The notes: generated from the sequence alone by a model not told the origin. Numbered from the stretch's first letter, positions 26,014 to 34,976 are shown. The stretch is 56,717 nt of DNA from Maritimibacter sp. REDSEA-S28_B5 (GCA_001626765.1 LUOO01000106.1:1-56717); one strand, 5' to 3'. Numbers and translations: made by a program.

Positions 26014-26781
26014 CGCGCGGCGCGTCGGGATCGGCCGGGTTGCGTAGGCCCCGGTATCGACCCCGATGCGGCCGCGATGCGGTTCGACCACCGGGACGAT
26101 CGTATGTCCGTGAACGACCCATTGCCCGTCCGTCCGGTCGTGGGTCTGGAACTGGGGATGGCCCCAGAGAAGTGCGTCACGTTTCTGCTGGTCGAGGGGC
26201 CGGTTCGGGCTGACGCCCGCATGGACCACGGCAATGTTTCCGCTTCGAAACATGAGCGGCACGGCGCGAAGCCATGGTTCGATGGGGCCAAGTGCATCGC
26301 GCAGGGCTTTCGCGCCTGCCTCGCGATCCTTCGGAGAGGAGGTTTCGCGCAGGCCCGGAATACCGAAACTCGCGCAGGTTTGCAGGCCCCCGTAGCGCAG
26401 CCAGGGCGAACGGGGCCCTTCGCGATGATCGAGGAAGTCGAACATCATTTCCTCGTGATTGCCCGGCAGGGCGACGAAAGCGGGATCCTCTTGCGACAGG
26501 CCAAAGACCCGTTCGAGCACGGCCCGGCTGTTTTCGCCACGATCGACAAGGTCGCCGACCACGATGCGTCGGGCGTCGGGAGCCTCACGGTCGAGTTTCG
26601 CGAGGAGCCGGTCGAACAGGGTGCTGCACCCGTGCACGTCCCCGATGATCGCGAGTGGCTCGTCCGGTCGTATCGGTGCCGAAAAGGGCTTTCGTTCCGG
26701 CTCCGGTGCCGGTTGGAGTCCTTGCCCGTGCCCGTCTACTCTGCCGCCGGAAAGTTGCCCTCCCAGAAAACGCCTGATCAT
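26008..26781 (-). CDS. PPP-family metallophosphoesterase (serine/threonine protein phosphatase-like)
   Basis: A 257-residue protein with the complete phosphoprotein-phosphatase metal signature: GDVHG (about residue 49), GDLVDRG (about 76) and GNHEE (about 107), followed by later His residues (VVHAGVSP, VVHGHT). Similar small PPP phosphatases act on phospho-Ser/Thr or phospho-Tyr, or on diadenosine tetraphosphate. The first 37 residues are a basic, Gly/Gln-rich extension. AGGAAGG lies upstream of the ATG. It follows manC on the same strand and sits beside the export gene, so dephosphorylation of the Wzc-like kinase is one possible role. Confidence 0.85.
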   Translation of the reverse strand: MIRRFLGGQLSGGRVDGHGQGLQPAPEPERKPFSAPIRPDEPLAIIGDVHGCSTLFDRLLAKLDREAPDARRIVVGDLVDRGENSRAVLERVFGLSQEDPAFVALPGNHEEMMFDFLDHREGPRSPWLRYGGLQTCASFGIPGLRETSSPKDREAGAKALRDALGPIEPWLRAVPLMFRSGNIAVVHAGVSPNRPLDQQKRDALLWGHPQFQTHDRTDGQWVVHGHTIVPVVEPHRGRIGVDTGAYATRPIPTRRAS

Positions 26782-26952
26782 TCAAAGACCTTCCTGACCG
26801 CCGGGCATGCCGGGCGCGGTCGCATGTTCTGTCGGGACCGCCGCTGCGATCCGATCCTCCGATGCTTGTGCAGAGCACAACACCGAGGGCCTGTATGAAG
26901 ATGACGCCACCGCGCCGTTGACGCAGGTCGGCGTCAAAGCATGTTTGCTCCC
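26782..26952. other. Gap between manC and the phosphatase gene
   Basis: These 171 nt contain no supported gene. The two flanking genes are both on the minus strand and may be cotranscribed through it. Confidence 0.4.
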
Positions 26953-28398
26953 CTAGCCTTTGGCCCCTTGGTCGCGGGCGTAAACATCCTCGTAGCGGAT
27001 GATGTCGTCTTCGCCCAGATAGCTGCCCGTCTGAACCTCGATCAGGGTCAGCGGCACTTTGCCGGGGTTCTCCAGTCGGTGCTTGGACCCAAGCGGGATA
27101 TACATCGACTGGTTCTCGCTGATCAGCCTCACCTCGTCGTCCAGAGTCACCTTGGCGGTGCCTTCGACCACGATCCAGTGTTCGGCCCTGTGGTGATGGC
27201 TTTGCAGCGACAAGGCAGCGCTGGGATGCACGACGATGCGTTTGACCTGAAATCGGCCACCAACGGCGAGGCTTTCATACCAGCCCCAGGGACGGTAGTC
27301 GCGCGGAAGGGTTTCGGCCTGTGCCACGCCGCGCGCCTTGAGCGTGGCGACGACCGCTTTGACCTCCTGCACGCGGTCCTTGTGCGCGACCAGCACCGCG
27401 TCCGGCATGGCGACCGCGACGATATCCTTGAGCCCGAGACCCACGAGCTGCTGCGTGTCACTGGAGGCCTGGAGCAAGCTGTCCTCGCAGTCGAGCGCGG
27501 TGGCATTGCCGACCGTGACTGTGCCCGAGGCTTCGCGGTCCCCTTCACGCCAGACGGCCTGCCAGTCGCCAAGGTCGGACCAGGCGCCGTCGTAGGGCAC
27601 CACGCTCAGGTTCGAAGACCGTTCCATCACCGCGTAGTCGATGGAAATGTCGGGCAGCTGCGACCACGGGGCGGGGGCAAGGCGTAGGAACGACAAGTCC
27701 TTTTCGGCGGCGTCAAGGGCGGCCCGGGTGGCGGTCAGAACGTCCGGCGCATGTCTTGCAAAGGCGTCGAGGATCGCGGTGGTCGTGAACAGGAAGATCC
27801 CCGCGTTCCACAGATGCATCCCGCCCGCGAGCAGCGCCTCTGCCGTGGCGCGGTCGGGTTTTTCGACAAAGCTCCTGAGCGGCTGGGGGACAGGCGCGAA
27901 ATCCGGCGTCGGCGCGGAAAGCTCGAGCCAGCCGTAGCCGGTTTCGGCCCGGTTCGGCAGTACGCCGAAGGTCACCAGTTGCCCGTCGTTTGCAGCGGTG
28001 GTCGCGGCCCGGACGGTGTCGCGGAAACGGGCCGCGTCGGCGATCACGTGGTCTGACGGGGCCACCAGCATCAGCCCGCCGGGATCCCGCGTGTCGATGG
28101 CCAGCGCCGCGGCGCAAATTGCGGCGGCGGTGTTCTTTGGCGATGGTTCGATGAGGATATCGGCGGGGACGATTTCGAGCGCGGCGAGCTGTTCGGTCAC
28201 GATGAAACGGAAATCCGCTGCCGTGACGATCGAGGGCGCGGAAAACCCGGCGTCATGCAGCCGCCGGGCGGATGCCTGATACAGGCTCTCATCGTGGGTG
28301 AGTTTGACGAATTGCTTGGGATAAGACTTGCGCGACAGCGGCCAAAGGCGGGTGCCTGAGCCGCCGCAAAGAAGCACGGGATGAATCAGGCGGGTCAT
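26953..28398 (-). CDS. manC: Mannose-1-phosphate guanylyltransferase / mannose-6-phosphate isomerase
   Basis: A 481-residue bifunctional enzyme of the ManC/AlgA type. The N-terminal nucleotidyltransferase has LLCGGSGTRLWPLSRKSYPKQ (residues 9-28) and SFVEKPDRAT. The C-terminal cupin isomerase begins at PWGWYESLAVGGRFQVKRI and carries SHHHRAEHWIVVEG, the zinc-binding segment. It makes GDP-mannose from mannose-1-phosphate and can interconvert mannose- and fructose-6-phosphate. AAGGA lies upstream. No phosphomannomutase or GDP-mannose dehydratase gene is in the window, so mannose-1-phosphate and any GDP-fucose steps depend on genes elsewhere. Confidence 0.93.
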   Translation of the reverse strand: MTRLIHPVLLCGGSGTRLWPLSRKSYPKQFVKLTHDESLYQASARRLHDAGFSAPSIVTAADFRFIVTEQLAALEIVPADILIEPSPKNTAAAICAAALAIDTRDPGGLMLVAPSDHVIADAARFRDTVRAATTAANDGQLVTFGVLPNRAETGYGWLELSAPTPDFAPVPQPLRSFVEKPDRATAEALLAGGMHLWNAGIFLFTTTAILDAFARHAPDVLTATRAALDAAEKDLSFLRLAPAPWSQLPDISIDYAVMERSSNLSVVPYDGAWSDLGDWQAVWREGDREASGTVTVGNATALDCEDSLLQASSDTQQLVGLGLKDIVAVAMPDAVLVAHKDRVQEVKAVVATLKARGVAQAETLPRDYRPWGWYESLAVGGRFQVKRIVVHPSAALSLQSHHHRAEHWIVVEGTAKVTLDDEVRLISENQSMYIPLGSKHRLENPGKVPLTLIEVQTGSYLGEDDIIRYEDVYARDQGAKG

Positions 28399-28804
28399 TC
28401 TGGTCCTTCAACGCACAATGGGTCGCATCTGTCAGGACAACTTGGTAGGTTCCGGATGCCCCTTGATCAAGACAGTTCTGCCCGGGGCGACCCCGATCCC
28501 GAACACTGGGCACAGTTGGAGGAGAGTCGACAGCTTCATGTTCGTGTCGGACGTTCGAGACCGCGTCTTCACCCGTAACCTCAACGGGCTGAACTGAGGG
28601 TTCCGTCCCGCTCGGGTTGCCGGTCCGGGCATTCTTGCCGGGAACCTCGTCCTTCTTTCGAATGACAGCGACACATCCGGTCGTCCCAGTTTGCGGTTGC
28701 GCAATTCCGACTCTTTCCATAAGGCTTTCGATAAAAGATGACAAAATTAGTCGGATTTGTCCAGCGAGGCCGCTCGGACGCGTCCGCAACCCTTGGAGCC
28801 GATC
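28399..28804. other. Divergent intergenic region, manC / siderophore-type importer
   Basis: The 406-nt gap has no supported gene. Short open frames on both strands (for example 28432-28704 on the minus strand) lack recognisable features and good start signals. The right end (28710-28765) is AT-rich and probably contains the importer promoter, including a dyad at 28740-28761. Confidence 0.5.
28740..28761. promoter_or_regulatory. Dyad GACAAA-N10-TTTGTC upstream of the siderophore importer
   Basis: Perfect 6-nt arms at 28740-28745 and 28756-28761 lie in the only AT-rich part of the gap, 44 nt before the binding-protein start. It is a candidate operator for an iron-type regulator. It does not match the classic Fur, RirA or Irr consensus sequences well. 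Confidence 0.35.
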
Positions 28805-29716
28805 ATGAGAAAACCCGCACATCTCGCCCTTGCCCTGTGTCTTTTCCCCGTGGCCGTGCAGGCCGAAACCGTGACCGTGGATACCGCGGCCGGTCCGGCA
28901 GAGGTGTCCGTCATGCCGGATACGGTGGTTGCCTTGGACCTGGCGGCAATCGACACGCTCGACGCGCTCGGTGTCGGACTCGACGGCGTTCCCGCGATCA
29001 AGCCGCCCGCGTACCTCGCGTCGGCGATTGAGGGTGTCGCGACCGTCGGTTCCCTGTTCGAGCCGGATTTCGAGGCCCTGGCGGTCATGTCCCCGGACCT
29101 GATCATCGCCGGAGGCCGGTCCCAGACCCAGGTCGAACCCCTGGGTGACATTGCCCCGACAATCGACATGACGATCTGGGGAGAGGACATGATCGGGCAG
29201 GCCCGGTCCCGCGTGACGTCCTATGGCTCCATCTTCGGTGTCGAGGACCGGGCCGCCGCGCAGCTGTCCGATTTCGACGCCGCGTTGACGGAAACCCGCG
29301 CCGCCGTGGACGGCAAGGGCGATGCGCTGATCCTTTTGACGAACGGCGGCACGATGTCGGCCTATGGCGACGACAGCCGCTTTGGCTGGTTGCACACCGC
29401 ATTGTCCTTGCCGGAGGCATTCCCCGACATTTCCGCAGAGACACATGGCGAGTCCGTGTCGTTCGAGTTCATCGCCGAGGTCGATCCCGACTGGCTTATC
29501 GTCATCGACCGCGCGGCCGCGGTCGGGCAGGAAGGCGAAGCGGCTGCCGTGACCCTCGACAATCCGCTTGTTGCCGGGACGACCGCTGGCGAGACCGGAC
29601 AGGTCATCTATCTCGACAGTGCGGCGATCTATCTTGCGGGTGGGGGGGTCCAGTCGATGACGCTGCTCCTCGATCAGATTCGCGAGGCTTTCGCGGACGC
29701 GCCCACCGAAGGCTGA
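28805..29716 (+). CDS. Siderophore-type ABC transporter substrate-binding protein
   Basis: A 303-residue periplasmic protein with a signal peptide (MRKPAHLALALCLFPVAVQA). It has the helical-backbone fold of iron-siderophore binders, similar in layout to FatB/CeuE/YclQ: VVALDLAAIDTLDALGVGLDG, LFEPDFEALAVMSPDLIIAGG and LIVIDRAAAVGQEG. There is no lipobox. GGAG precedes the ATG. It is the first gene of a four-gene plus-strand operon (binding protein, two permeases, ATPase). By family it delivers a ferric catecholate, citrate-like complex or related chelate. No TonB-dependent receptor or siderophore biosynthesis gene is in the window. Confidence 0.88.
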   Translation: MRKPAHLALALCLFPVAVQAETVTVDTAAGPAEVSVMPDTVVALDLAAIDTLDALGVGLDGVPAIKPPAYLASAIEGVATVGSLFEPDFEALAVMSPDLIIAGGRSQTQVEPLGDIAPTIDMTIWGEDMIGQARSRVTSYGSIFGVEDRAAAQLSDFDAALTETRAAVDGKGDALILLTNGGTMSAYGDDSRFGWLHTALSLPEAFPDISAETHGESVSFEFIAEVDPDWLIVIDRAAAVGQEGEAAAVTLDNPLVAGTTAGETGQVIYLDSAAIYLAGGGVQSMTLLLDQIREAFADAPTEG

Positions 29717-29720
29717 TACC

Positions 29721-30665
29721 TTGCGCGGACATGCCCTGAGCCTGATCGGGCTTGTCCTCCTCGCGGGGGCGAGCCTCGCCGTCGGCGCCACGGACCTGTG
29801 GCGCGGCGATCTCGACGCCCAACTCGTCCTTGCCGTCAGCCGCATCCCGCGTACCTGTGCGGCGCTACTCGCAGGGGCCGGACTGGCGCTTGCGGGTGTG
29901 GTGATCCAGCAGACCGTGCAAAACCGGCTAGTGGAGCCGGGCCTGACCGGCACGCCGGAGGCGGCGATGATCGGTCTTCTCGGGATCACCCTCGTCGCTC
30001 CCGGCGCGGCGCTTTTGACGAAGATGACCGTTGCGGCCACCGCGGCGCTGGCCGGGACCGCCGGGTTCTTTGCGCTCGCGCGTTACGTGCCGCGGCGCGA
30101 CCCCATGTTGTTGCCCCTCGTCGGGCTGATCTATGCCGGTATTTTGGGGGCGGTGGCCATGTGGATCGCCTGGACCACGGACCTCGTGCAGTTCATCGGA
30201 ATCTGGCAAACGGGCGAGTTCTCCGGCGTGCTTCGCGGCCGTTACGAGCTTATGTGGCTGATCGCGGGGCTGGCCGTGGTGCTTTATCTTCTGGCCGACC
30301 GCATCACGATCCTTGGGCTGGGCGAGGATTATGCCCGCGCCCTTGGCCTGAATTACCGCGCAACCGTGCTCGCGGGGCTTGCCATCGTGGCGGTCAATGT
30401 CGCGGTGGTCGTCGTGACCGTGGGCGCCATGCCCTTTGTCGGCCTGGTGGTGCCGAACATCGTCTCGCGTCTCTGGGGGGACAACCTGCGGCGCAACCTG
30501 CCGCTCGTCGCGATGCTGGGCGGCGGCCTCGTGCTGGCTGCGGACCTCATCGGGCGCGTCGTGCGCTGGCCCTACGAGATTCCGGCCGCCACCGTCTTTG
30601 CGATCGCCGGGGCGGCGATCTTCCTCTGGCTGCTCAATGCGCCCCGGAAGCGCCGTCATGGTTGA
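29721..30665 (+). CDS. Iron-siderophore ABC transporter permease 1 (FecCD family)
   Basis: A 314-residue FecCD-type inner-membrane permease with about nine or ten transmembrane segments. Diagnostic segments are VSRIPRTCAALLAGAGLALAG (about 36-56) followed by GVVIQQTVQNRLVEPGLTGT, and the later GAMPFVGLVVPNIVSRLWG, the ATPase-coupling region. The only usable start is TTG at 29721, four bases after the binding-protein stop, with AAGG upstream. The 3' end overlaps the second permease gene by eight bases. It corresponds to FatD/CeuB/YclN-type subunits. Confidence 0.88.
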   Translation: MRGHALSLIGLVLLAGASLAVGATDLWRGDLDAQLVLAVSRIPRTCAALLAGAGLALAGVVIQQTVQNRLVEPGLTGTPEAAMIGLLGITLVAPGAALLTKMTVAATAALAGTAGFFALARYVPRRDPMLLPLVGLIYAGILGAVAMWIAWTTDLVQFIGIWQTGEFSGVLRGRYELMWLIAGLAVVLYLLADRITILGLGEDYARALGLNYRATVLAGLAIVAVNVAVVVVTVGAMPFVGLVVPNIVSRLWGDNLRRNLPLVAMLGGGLVLAADLIGRVVRWPYEIPAATVFAIAGAAIFLWLLNAPRKRRHG

Positions 30666-31602
30666 ACGGCGGTTCCTGATCATCGGGGCATTTCTGCTTC
30701 TGGCCATTGGCCTGTTCCTTTTGTGGAACCTGCGCGCACCTTACGGATTCATCCTGTCGCTGCGGGTCGAGAAGCTGGTGGCACTCGTTCTTGTCGGCGC
30801 GGCGACCGGTGCGGCGACGCTGATCTTTCAGACTGTCGCCGCCAATCGGCTTCTTACGCCGGGGATCGTTGGCTTCGACGCGCTTTTCGTCTTCATGCAG
30901 ACCGCGCTCGTGATGACGCTCGGCGGGGTCGGTTTTTCGGCGCTGCCGGGAACGGCGAAGTTTCTGGCCGAGACAGCCTGCCTGATGGTGGCTGCACTGA
31001 CATTGTTCGGCATCCTGTTTCGCAAGGGAGCACAGGACGTGGTTCGCATGATCCTGACCGGCGTGATCCTCGGCGTTCTCCTGCGCGGATTGGCCGGTTT
31101 CGCGCAGCGCCTGCTCGAGCCGTCCGAGTTCGCGGTGGTTCAGCAGGCCAGCATTGCGAACTTCAACGTGGTGGACGAGACCCAATTCGGCATTGCCGCC
31201 GTGGCGCTCGGACTGGCGCTCGTCGCGGCGTGGCGCATGGCGCCCGCGCTCGACGTGGCGGCGCTTGGGCGCGACAAGGCTCGAACCCTCGGACTTTCGC
31301 ACGACAGGATCGTTTTCGGTGCGCTGGCGGTCGTGGCCGTTCTGGTCTCGGTCTCGACCGCGCTGGTCGGGCCTGTGACATTTCTCGGGCTTCTCGCGGC
31401 GAGCCTGGCCCATGCGGCCCTTGCGGACCACCGCCACCGCGTGCTGATCCCCGCCGCCGCGCTGATCGGAGCGGCGATCCTCGTAGCCGGGCAGGCCGTG
31501 TTCGAGCGGATGCTCGGGCTGCAGTCTGCGCTGGCCATCGTCGTCGAATTTGCGGGCGGCATTTTGTTTCTGGCCCTGGTTTTCTGGAGGCGCGCATCGT
31601 GA
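30658..31602 (+). CDS. Iron-siderophore ABC transporter permease 2 (FecCD family)
   Basis: A 314-residue FecCD-type permease. It has LRVEKLVALVLVGAATGAATL, FQTVAANRLLTPGIVGFDALF, a coupling segment ARTLGLSHDRIVFGAL, and TALVGPVTFLGLLAASLAH near residue 240. The ATG at 30658 lies within the end of the first permease gene. The stop overlaps the GTG start of the ATPase gene by four bases. Two different permeases imply a heterodimeric membrane domain, as in FatCD or CeuBC systems. Confidence 0.88.
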   Translation: MVERRFLIIGAFLLLAIGLFLLWNLRAPYGFILSLRVEKLVALVLVGAATGAATLIFQTVAANRLLTPGIVGFDALFVFMQTALVMTLGGVGFSALPGTAKFLAETACLMVAALTLFGILFRKGAQDVVRMILTGVILGVLLRGLAGFAQRLLEPSEFAVVQQASIANFNVVDETQFGIAAVALGLALVAAWRMAPALDVAALGRDKARTLGLSHDRIVFGALAVVAVLVSVSTALVGPVTFLGLLAASLAHAALADHRHRVLIPAAALIGAAILVAGQAVFERMLGLQSALAIVVEFAGGILFLALVFWRRAS

Positions 31603-32363
31603 TCGAGATCGAAGGCCTGACCGTCAGGCGAGGCGAAACCGCGGCGTTGACGGAGGTGACATGCCAGGTGCCCGAGGGTGGGATCACCGCCATCATCGGG
31701 CCGAACGGAGCGGGCAAGTCGACGCTCCTGCACGCTATCGCCGGGCTGATCCGCCCGGACGAGGGTCATATCCGCGTGTCGGGCACGGACGTTGCGCGTG
31801 CGCGGGAACGGGACCGGGCGATGCTTCTGTCGCTTCTGACGCAAAGTGCGGGTGCCGTGCCGCGGTTGAGCGTGCGCGAGCTTGTCGCTTTTGGTCGCTG
31901 GCCGCACCATCGGGGCCGACCGACCGCCGAGGACGCGCGGCTGACCGATGCCGCCATCGAGCGTTTCGACCTTGAGCCCCTGGCTGGCCGCGAGGTCGAG
32001 GCCCTGTCGGGCGGTCAAAGGCAACGTGCGTTCCTGGCCATGGCCTATGTGCAGGACACGCCCTGGATGCTGCTCGACGAGCCATTGGCGGCGCTAGATC
32101 CGAAATACACCCGCGATATCATGGACCGTCTTCGGAGTATCGCGGATGACCGGACAACTCGCCGGAGTGTTGTGATCGTTCTGCACGACCTGAGCATCGC
32201 TGCCCGTCATTCGGACTGGTGCGTCGCACTGAAATCGGGCCGGCTCCACGGCGCGGGTCCGGCGAGCGAGACGATGACGTCCGGGACGTTGACCGCGCTC
32301 TATGACACCCCCTTGCGGATCGCGAACGCGGGCAAGTCTATCGTCGTGGTGGACGGGGACTGA
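31599..32363 (+). CDS. Iron-siderophore ABC transporter ATP-binding protein
   Basis: A 254-residue ATPase of the FepC/FatE type: Walker A GPNGAGKST (about residue 34), Q-loop in LLTQSAGAVP, signature LSGGQRQRAFLAMAYVQ (about 134), Walker B WMLLDEPLAALD and H-loop VLHDLS. It energises the two FecCD permeases. It starts at GTG 31599, overlapping the permease stop (GTGA). All four importer genes look intact, unlike the Liv-type importer of the neighbouring block. Confidence 0.92.
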   Translation: MIEIEGLTVRRGETAALTEVTCQVPEGGITAIIGPNGAGKSTLLHAIAGLIRPDEGHIRVSGTDVARARERDRAMLLSLLTQSAGAVPRLSVRELVAFGRWPHHRGRPTAEDARLTDAAIERFDLEPLAGREVEALSGGQRQRAFLAMAYVQDTPWMLLDEPLAALDPKYTRDIMDRLRSIADDRTTRRSVVIVLHDLSIAARHSDWCVALKSGRLHGAGPASETMTSGTLTALYDTPLRIANAGKSIVVVDGD

Positions 32364-32380
32364 CCCGAAGGACGGGCCCC

Positions 32381-32444
32381 GGCGGCTGTGATGCGGCGCC
32401 TCGGAGACGGCGCCTTCCTGCGATTCAAACGGCGCCGAGCCGCC
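32381..32444 (+). terminator. Multi-stem structured region after the siderophore importer operon
   Basis: The outer arms GGCGGCT (32381-32387) and AGCCGCC (32438-32444) enclose three GGCGCC copies (32395, 32409, 32431), two of which form a 6-bp hairpin. There is no T-tract. It starts 17 nt after the ATPase stop, so transcription termination or mRNA 3'-end protection is likely. Confidence 0.4.
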
Positions 32445-32606
32445 AGCCACATTGACGTGTCTGGCCGGGACCGCCAGGGCGCGGCCATGTGCGAGCGCAG
32501 GATTCAAGCATGAGTAAGCAGGCTTTGTGACTGTTCGCGTGATCAGCAGAACCTGTGCTTCGGGAAGACTCGGAACGTGGGGCGCGCCGTCACATGGAGC
32601 ATGACA

Positions 32607-34976
32607 ATGGCAATAGTCGACCTGAAGACCACTCAGCCGCCATCGGCATACCTGGAAACCCCCGTGCCGAGGGCAAGGATGCATGTCTACATCGAGACCT
32701 CGGACCAGCGCGCGCCGTTGTTCAAGGACAATAACCTGACGCATTCCACGGCGAACCCGGTTGTCGCCGACAGTTCGGGAAAGTTCCCCAGGACATACGC
32801 GACAGAAGGCGTCTATCGGATCGAGATCCGCGCAGAGAACGGGCAGATCCTCGACACGGTTCAGGCCGATCTGTCGACGGATGAAGGTTCGGCGAAAAGC
32901 TGGGCGGCCGCGGCGATCGACGAGGCCGTGGCCGATGGTCTGTATTCGGCGCGTCATTACGCGACCAAGGCGAATGAAGCGATGAATGCGGCATTGGCGA
33001 CCAAGGCGGGTGTGGCCGCCGACAAGGCGGCGACCGCTTCTGCGCTCTCTGGCGCGACTGCGGCGCGGGCGGCGGCCGAGGTCGCACGGGATGGCGCGAT
33101 CACGGCGGCTACGGCGGCGGGTGCCAAGTTCTTTGCGACCACGACCGCAGGCATCGCGGGAACCGTCAATGGCGAGCTGTTCCTTGTTCTCACTGCGAAT
33201 GGAACGTCGCTTTATCGCAACGACGGTGGGGCGGTGACATGGCTGAATGTCGTCGGGGAGACAATCTTCGACACGGTGGCGGCGTTCCTTGCGACCGCGA
33301 CGCAATTCGCGGTCGGGGCGATCATCCGCATCCGCTGCGAGATGTTTACCTATCAGGTCGCGGCGACGACGGCGACGGATCACATGATGCTGCATCCGGT
33401 CAGCGGCCAGAAATTGTATGTTCACGCGGGTCCGACCGGGCGGCTCAACGTGATGGCCTGGGGCGCGAAACGCGATGGAGTCACCGATGATACGGCGACG
33501 ATCCAGGGCGCCATCAACTACTGTCGGGCCAACCGCTGCGAACTGATTTGCCCTGGCGGACCCTACAAGATCACGACGCTTTTTGTCGAATGCAAGATCA
33601 TAGGGACCCACAACGACAGCTTCGCCAACAAGACAACCTTCACGAGTGCTGTCGGGGCCGGGCAATACGCCATCGTCATCGACGATACGGGCGGTGCGCT
33701 CGAGATGGTGACGGTCAAGAACACGGGCGCGGGCAATGGGATCGACTGTCGGCTGGCGACCAAGAGCACCATTCTGCGGGATGTGTCAGCGGTCACGAGC
33801 CATCCGCTCGTGACCGGGTCCGGGTCGATCGGCGTCAATTTCGGGAGCGACGCGACGCCCGGGCATCAGGCCGTGACCACCGTTTCCGACAGCGTGAACG
33901 CCCGGAACTACGACATCGGCTTTCGGATGCGCTACTATTCCAATTCGAACGTCTACCGGAAGCTCTATGCGCTGAACACGAACAACGGGACCGAAAGTTC
34001 CTTTGGGTTCCTGATCGACGGTCGCGGAAGCGTTTATGAAAGCTGCAATACCGAAAGCCGGTTCCGTGTGGGGCTTCGGACGACGGGCATTTCCGAGGAG
34101 AACCTGTTCACCGCGTTCTGGACCGAAGGCTCGCTTGGGCAGGGGATCGAGCTCAAGGGCAAGGGCAACCTGATGATCAACCCTTACGGGTCGGTCGGAG
34201 CCGCGAACGGGAGCATCCCTCTGAGCGTGGACGCCTACAACAAGGTCATGCAGAACAAGGGCGCCGACGTTTCGGAGTCGGATTTCAACGGGTTTTCGCG
34301 CAACCTCATCCGCAATGCCGGTTTCACACATGGCATCGGTGATCTGAACTGGGGCAGCTTCGTCACCACGACCGGTGAAAGGATCAACGGGATGAATGCG
34401 CTGACGTTGATCAACCCGGCGACGACCGGGACGATCACGGTGGATCATCTGATGAGTTACCTGGACCTCAACGATCATCCGTGGTTGCGGGGCAAGATCG
34501 TGACGATGGCCTGTTTCGGCAGGGCCCGGCCGGGCGTGACCCTCACGCTGCGGGGTATCGTGCGCACGGCGGGGGGATCCAACCTCCAATATGCGACCTC
34601 GCTCGCGTTGCCCTCGACAGGCGTCGGCATGGCGAAGGTTTCGTTCAAGATACCGGACCCTGCGGCAGATGCCCGTTACATGGTGTTCCGGCTCTACGCT
34701 TCGGGTGTTCCGACGGGTGGCGATGGGATTGCGGGTCAGATCGCATGTCCCATGGCCTTCCTCGGCGGCGATCTACATTCGATGGAGCCGCGTCCCGCGT
34801 CGGATGGCGAGAACACCTATTACGGGACACAGAAGATCCATGGAGGTGGTTGGAACCAGGCGCATCTGCAGATGGGTCCCTATCACCTGTGGGTCGACGG
34901 CACCGGCGACTTGCGGATCAAGAGCACTGCGCCGACGTCAGACATGGATGGATCGGTCGTGGGCACCCAGACCTGA
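32607..34976 (+). CDS. Phage-tailspike-like pectate-lyase-superfamily beta-helix protein
   Basis: A 789-residue protein without a signal peptide. Residues 1-95 resemble the particle-binding N-domains of phage tailspikes and fibres (PLFKDNNLTHSTANPVVADS, then SGKFPRTYATEGVYRIEI). Residues about 95-172 are an Ala-rich, probably coiled-coil linker. At about 278 the pectate-lyase-3 entry motif appears (NVMAWGAKRDGVTDDTATI), followed by a beta-helix rich in Asn, Gly and Val and a C-terminal jelly-roll-like part ending TSDMDGSVVGTQT. GGAG seven bases before ATG 32607 fixes the start. No phage genes flank it. Inside an exopolysaccharide locus it could be a polysaccharide lyase or hydrolase that trims the polymer, or a captured depolymerase. 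Confidence 0.72.
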   Translation: MAIVDLKTTQPPSAYLETPVPRARMHVYIETSDQRAPLFKDNNLTHSTANPVVADSSGKFPRTYATEGVYRIEIRAENGQILDTVQADLSTDEGSAKSWAAAAIDEAVADGLYSARHYATKANEAMNAALATKAGVAADKAATASALSGATAARAAAEVARDGAITAATAAGAKFFATTTAGIAGTVNGELFLVLTANGTSLYRNDGGAVTWLNVVGETIFDTVAAFLATATQFAVGAIIRIRCEMFTYQVAATTATDHMMLHPVSGQKLYVHAGPTGRLNVMAWGAKRDGVTDDTATIQGAINYCRANRCELICPGGPYKITTLFVECKIIGTHNDSFANKTTFTSAVGAGQYAIVIDDTGGALEMVTVKNTGAGNGIDCRLATKSTILRDVSAVTSHPLVTGSGSIGVNFGSDATPGHQAVTTVSDSVNARNYDIGFRMRYYSNSNVYRKLYALNTNNGTESSFGFLIDGRGSVYESCNTESRFRVGLRTTGISEENLFTAFWTEGSLGQGIELKGKGNLMINPYGSVGAANGSIPLSVDAYNKVMQNKGADVSESDFNGFSRNLIRNAGFTHGIGDLNWGSFVTTTGERINGMNALTLINPATTGTITVDHLMSYLDLNDHPWLRGKIVTMACFGRARPGVTLTLRGIVRTAGGSNLQYATSLALPSTGVGMAKVSFKIPDPAADARYMVFRLYASGVPTGGDGIAGQIACPMAFLGGDLHSMEPRPASDGENTYYGTQKIHGGGWNQAHLQMGPYHLWVDGTGDLRIKSTAPTSDMDGSVVGTQT

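Noticed and set aside
28432..28704. Possible 90-residue gene in the manC/importer gap
   Set aside because: TTG start, no convincing ribosome-binding site, Arg-rich composition and no recognisable motif.
28289..30040. Open minus-strand frame of 583 codons across the siderophore importer
   Set aside because: It is antisense to the binding-protein and permease genes and overlaps the manC start; the translation shows no domain and is typical of a high-GC shadow frame.
32094..33665. Open minus-strand frame of 523 codons
   Set aside because: It lies antisense to the importer ATPase end and the tailspike-like gene and has a composition typical of antisense frames (Arg- and His-rich).
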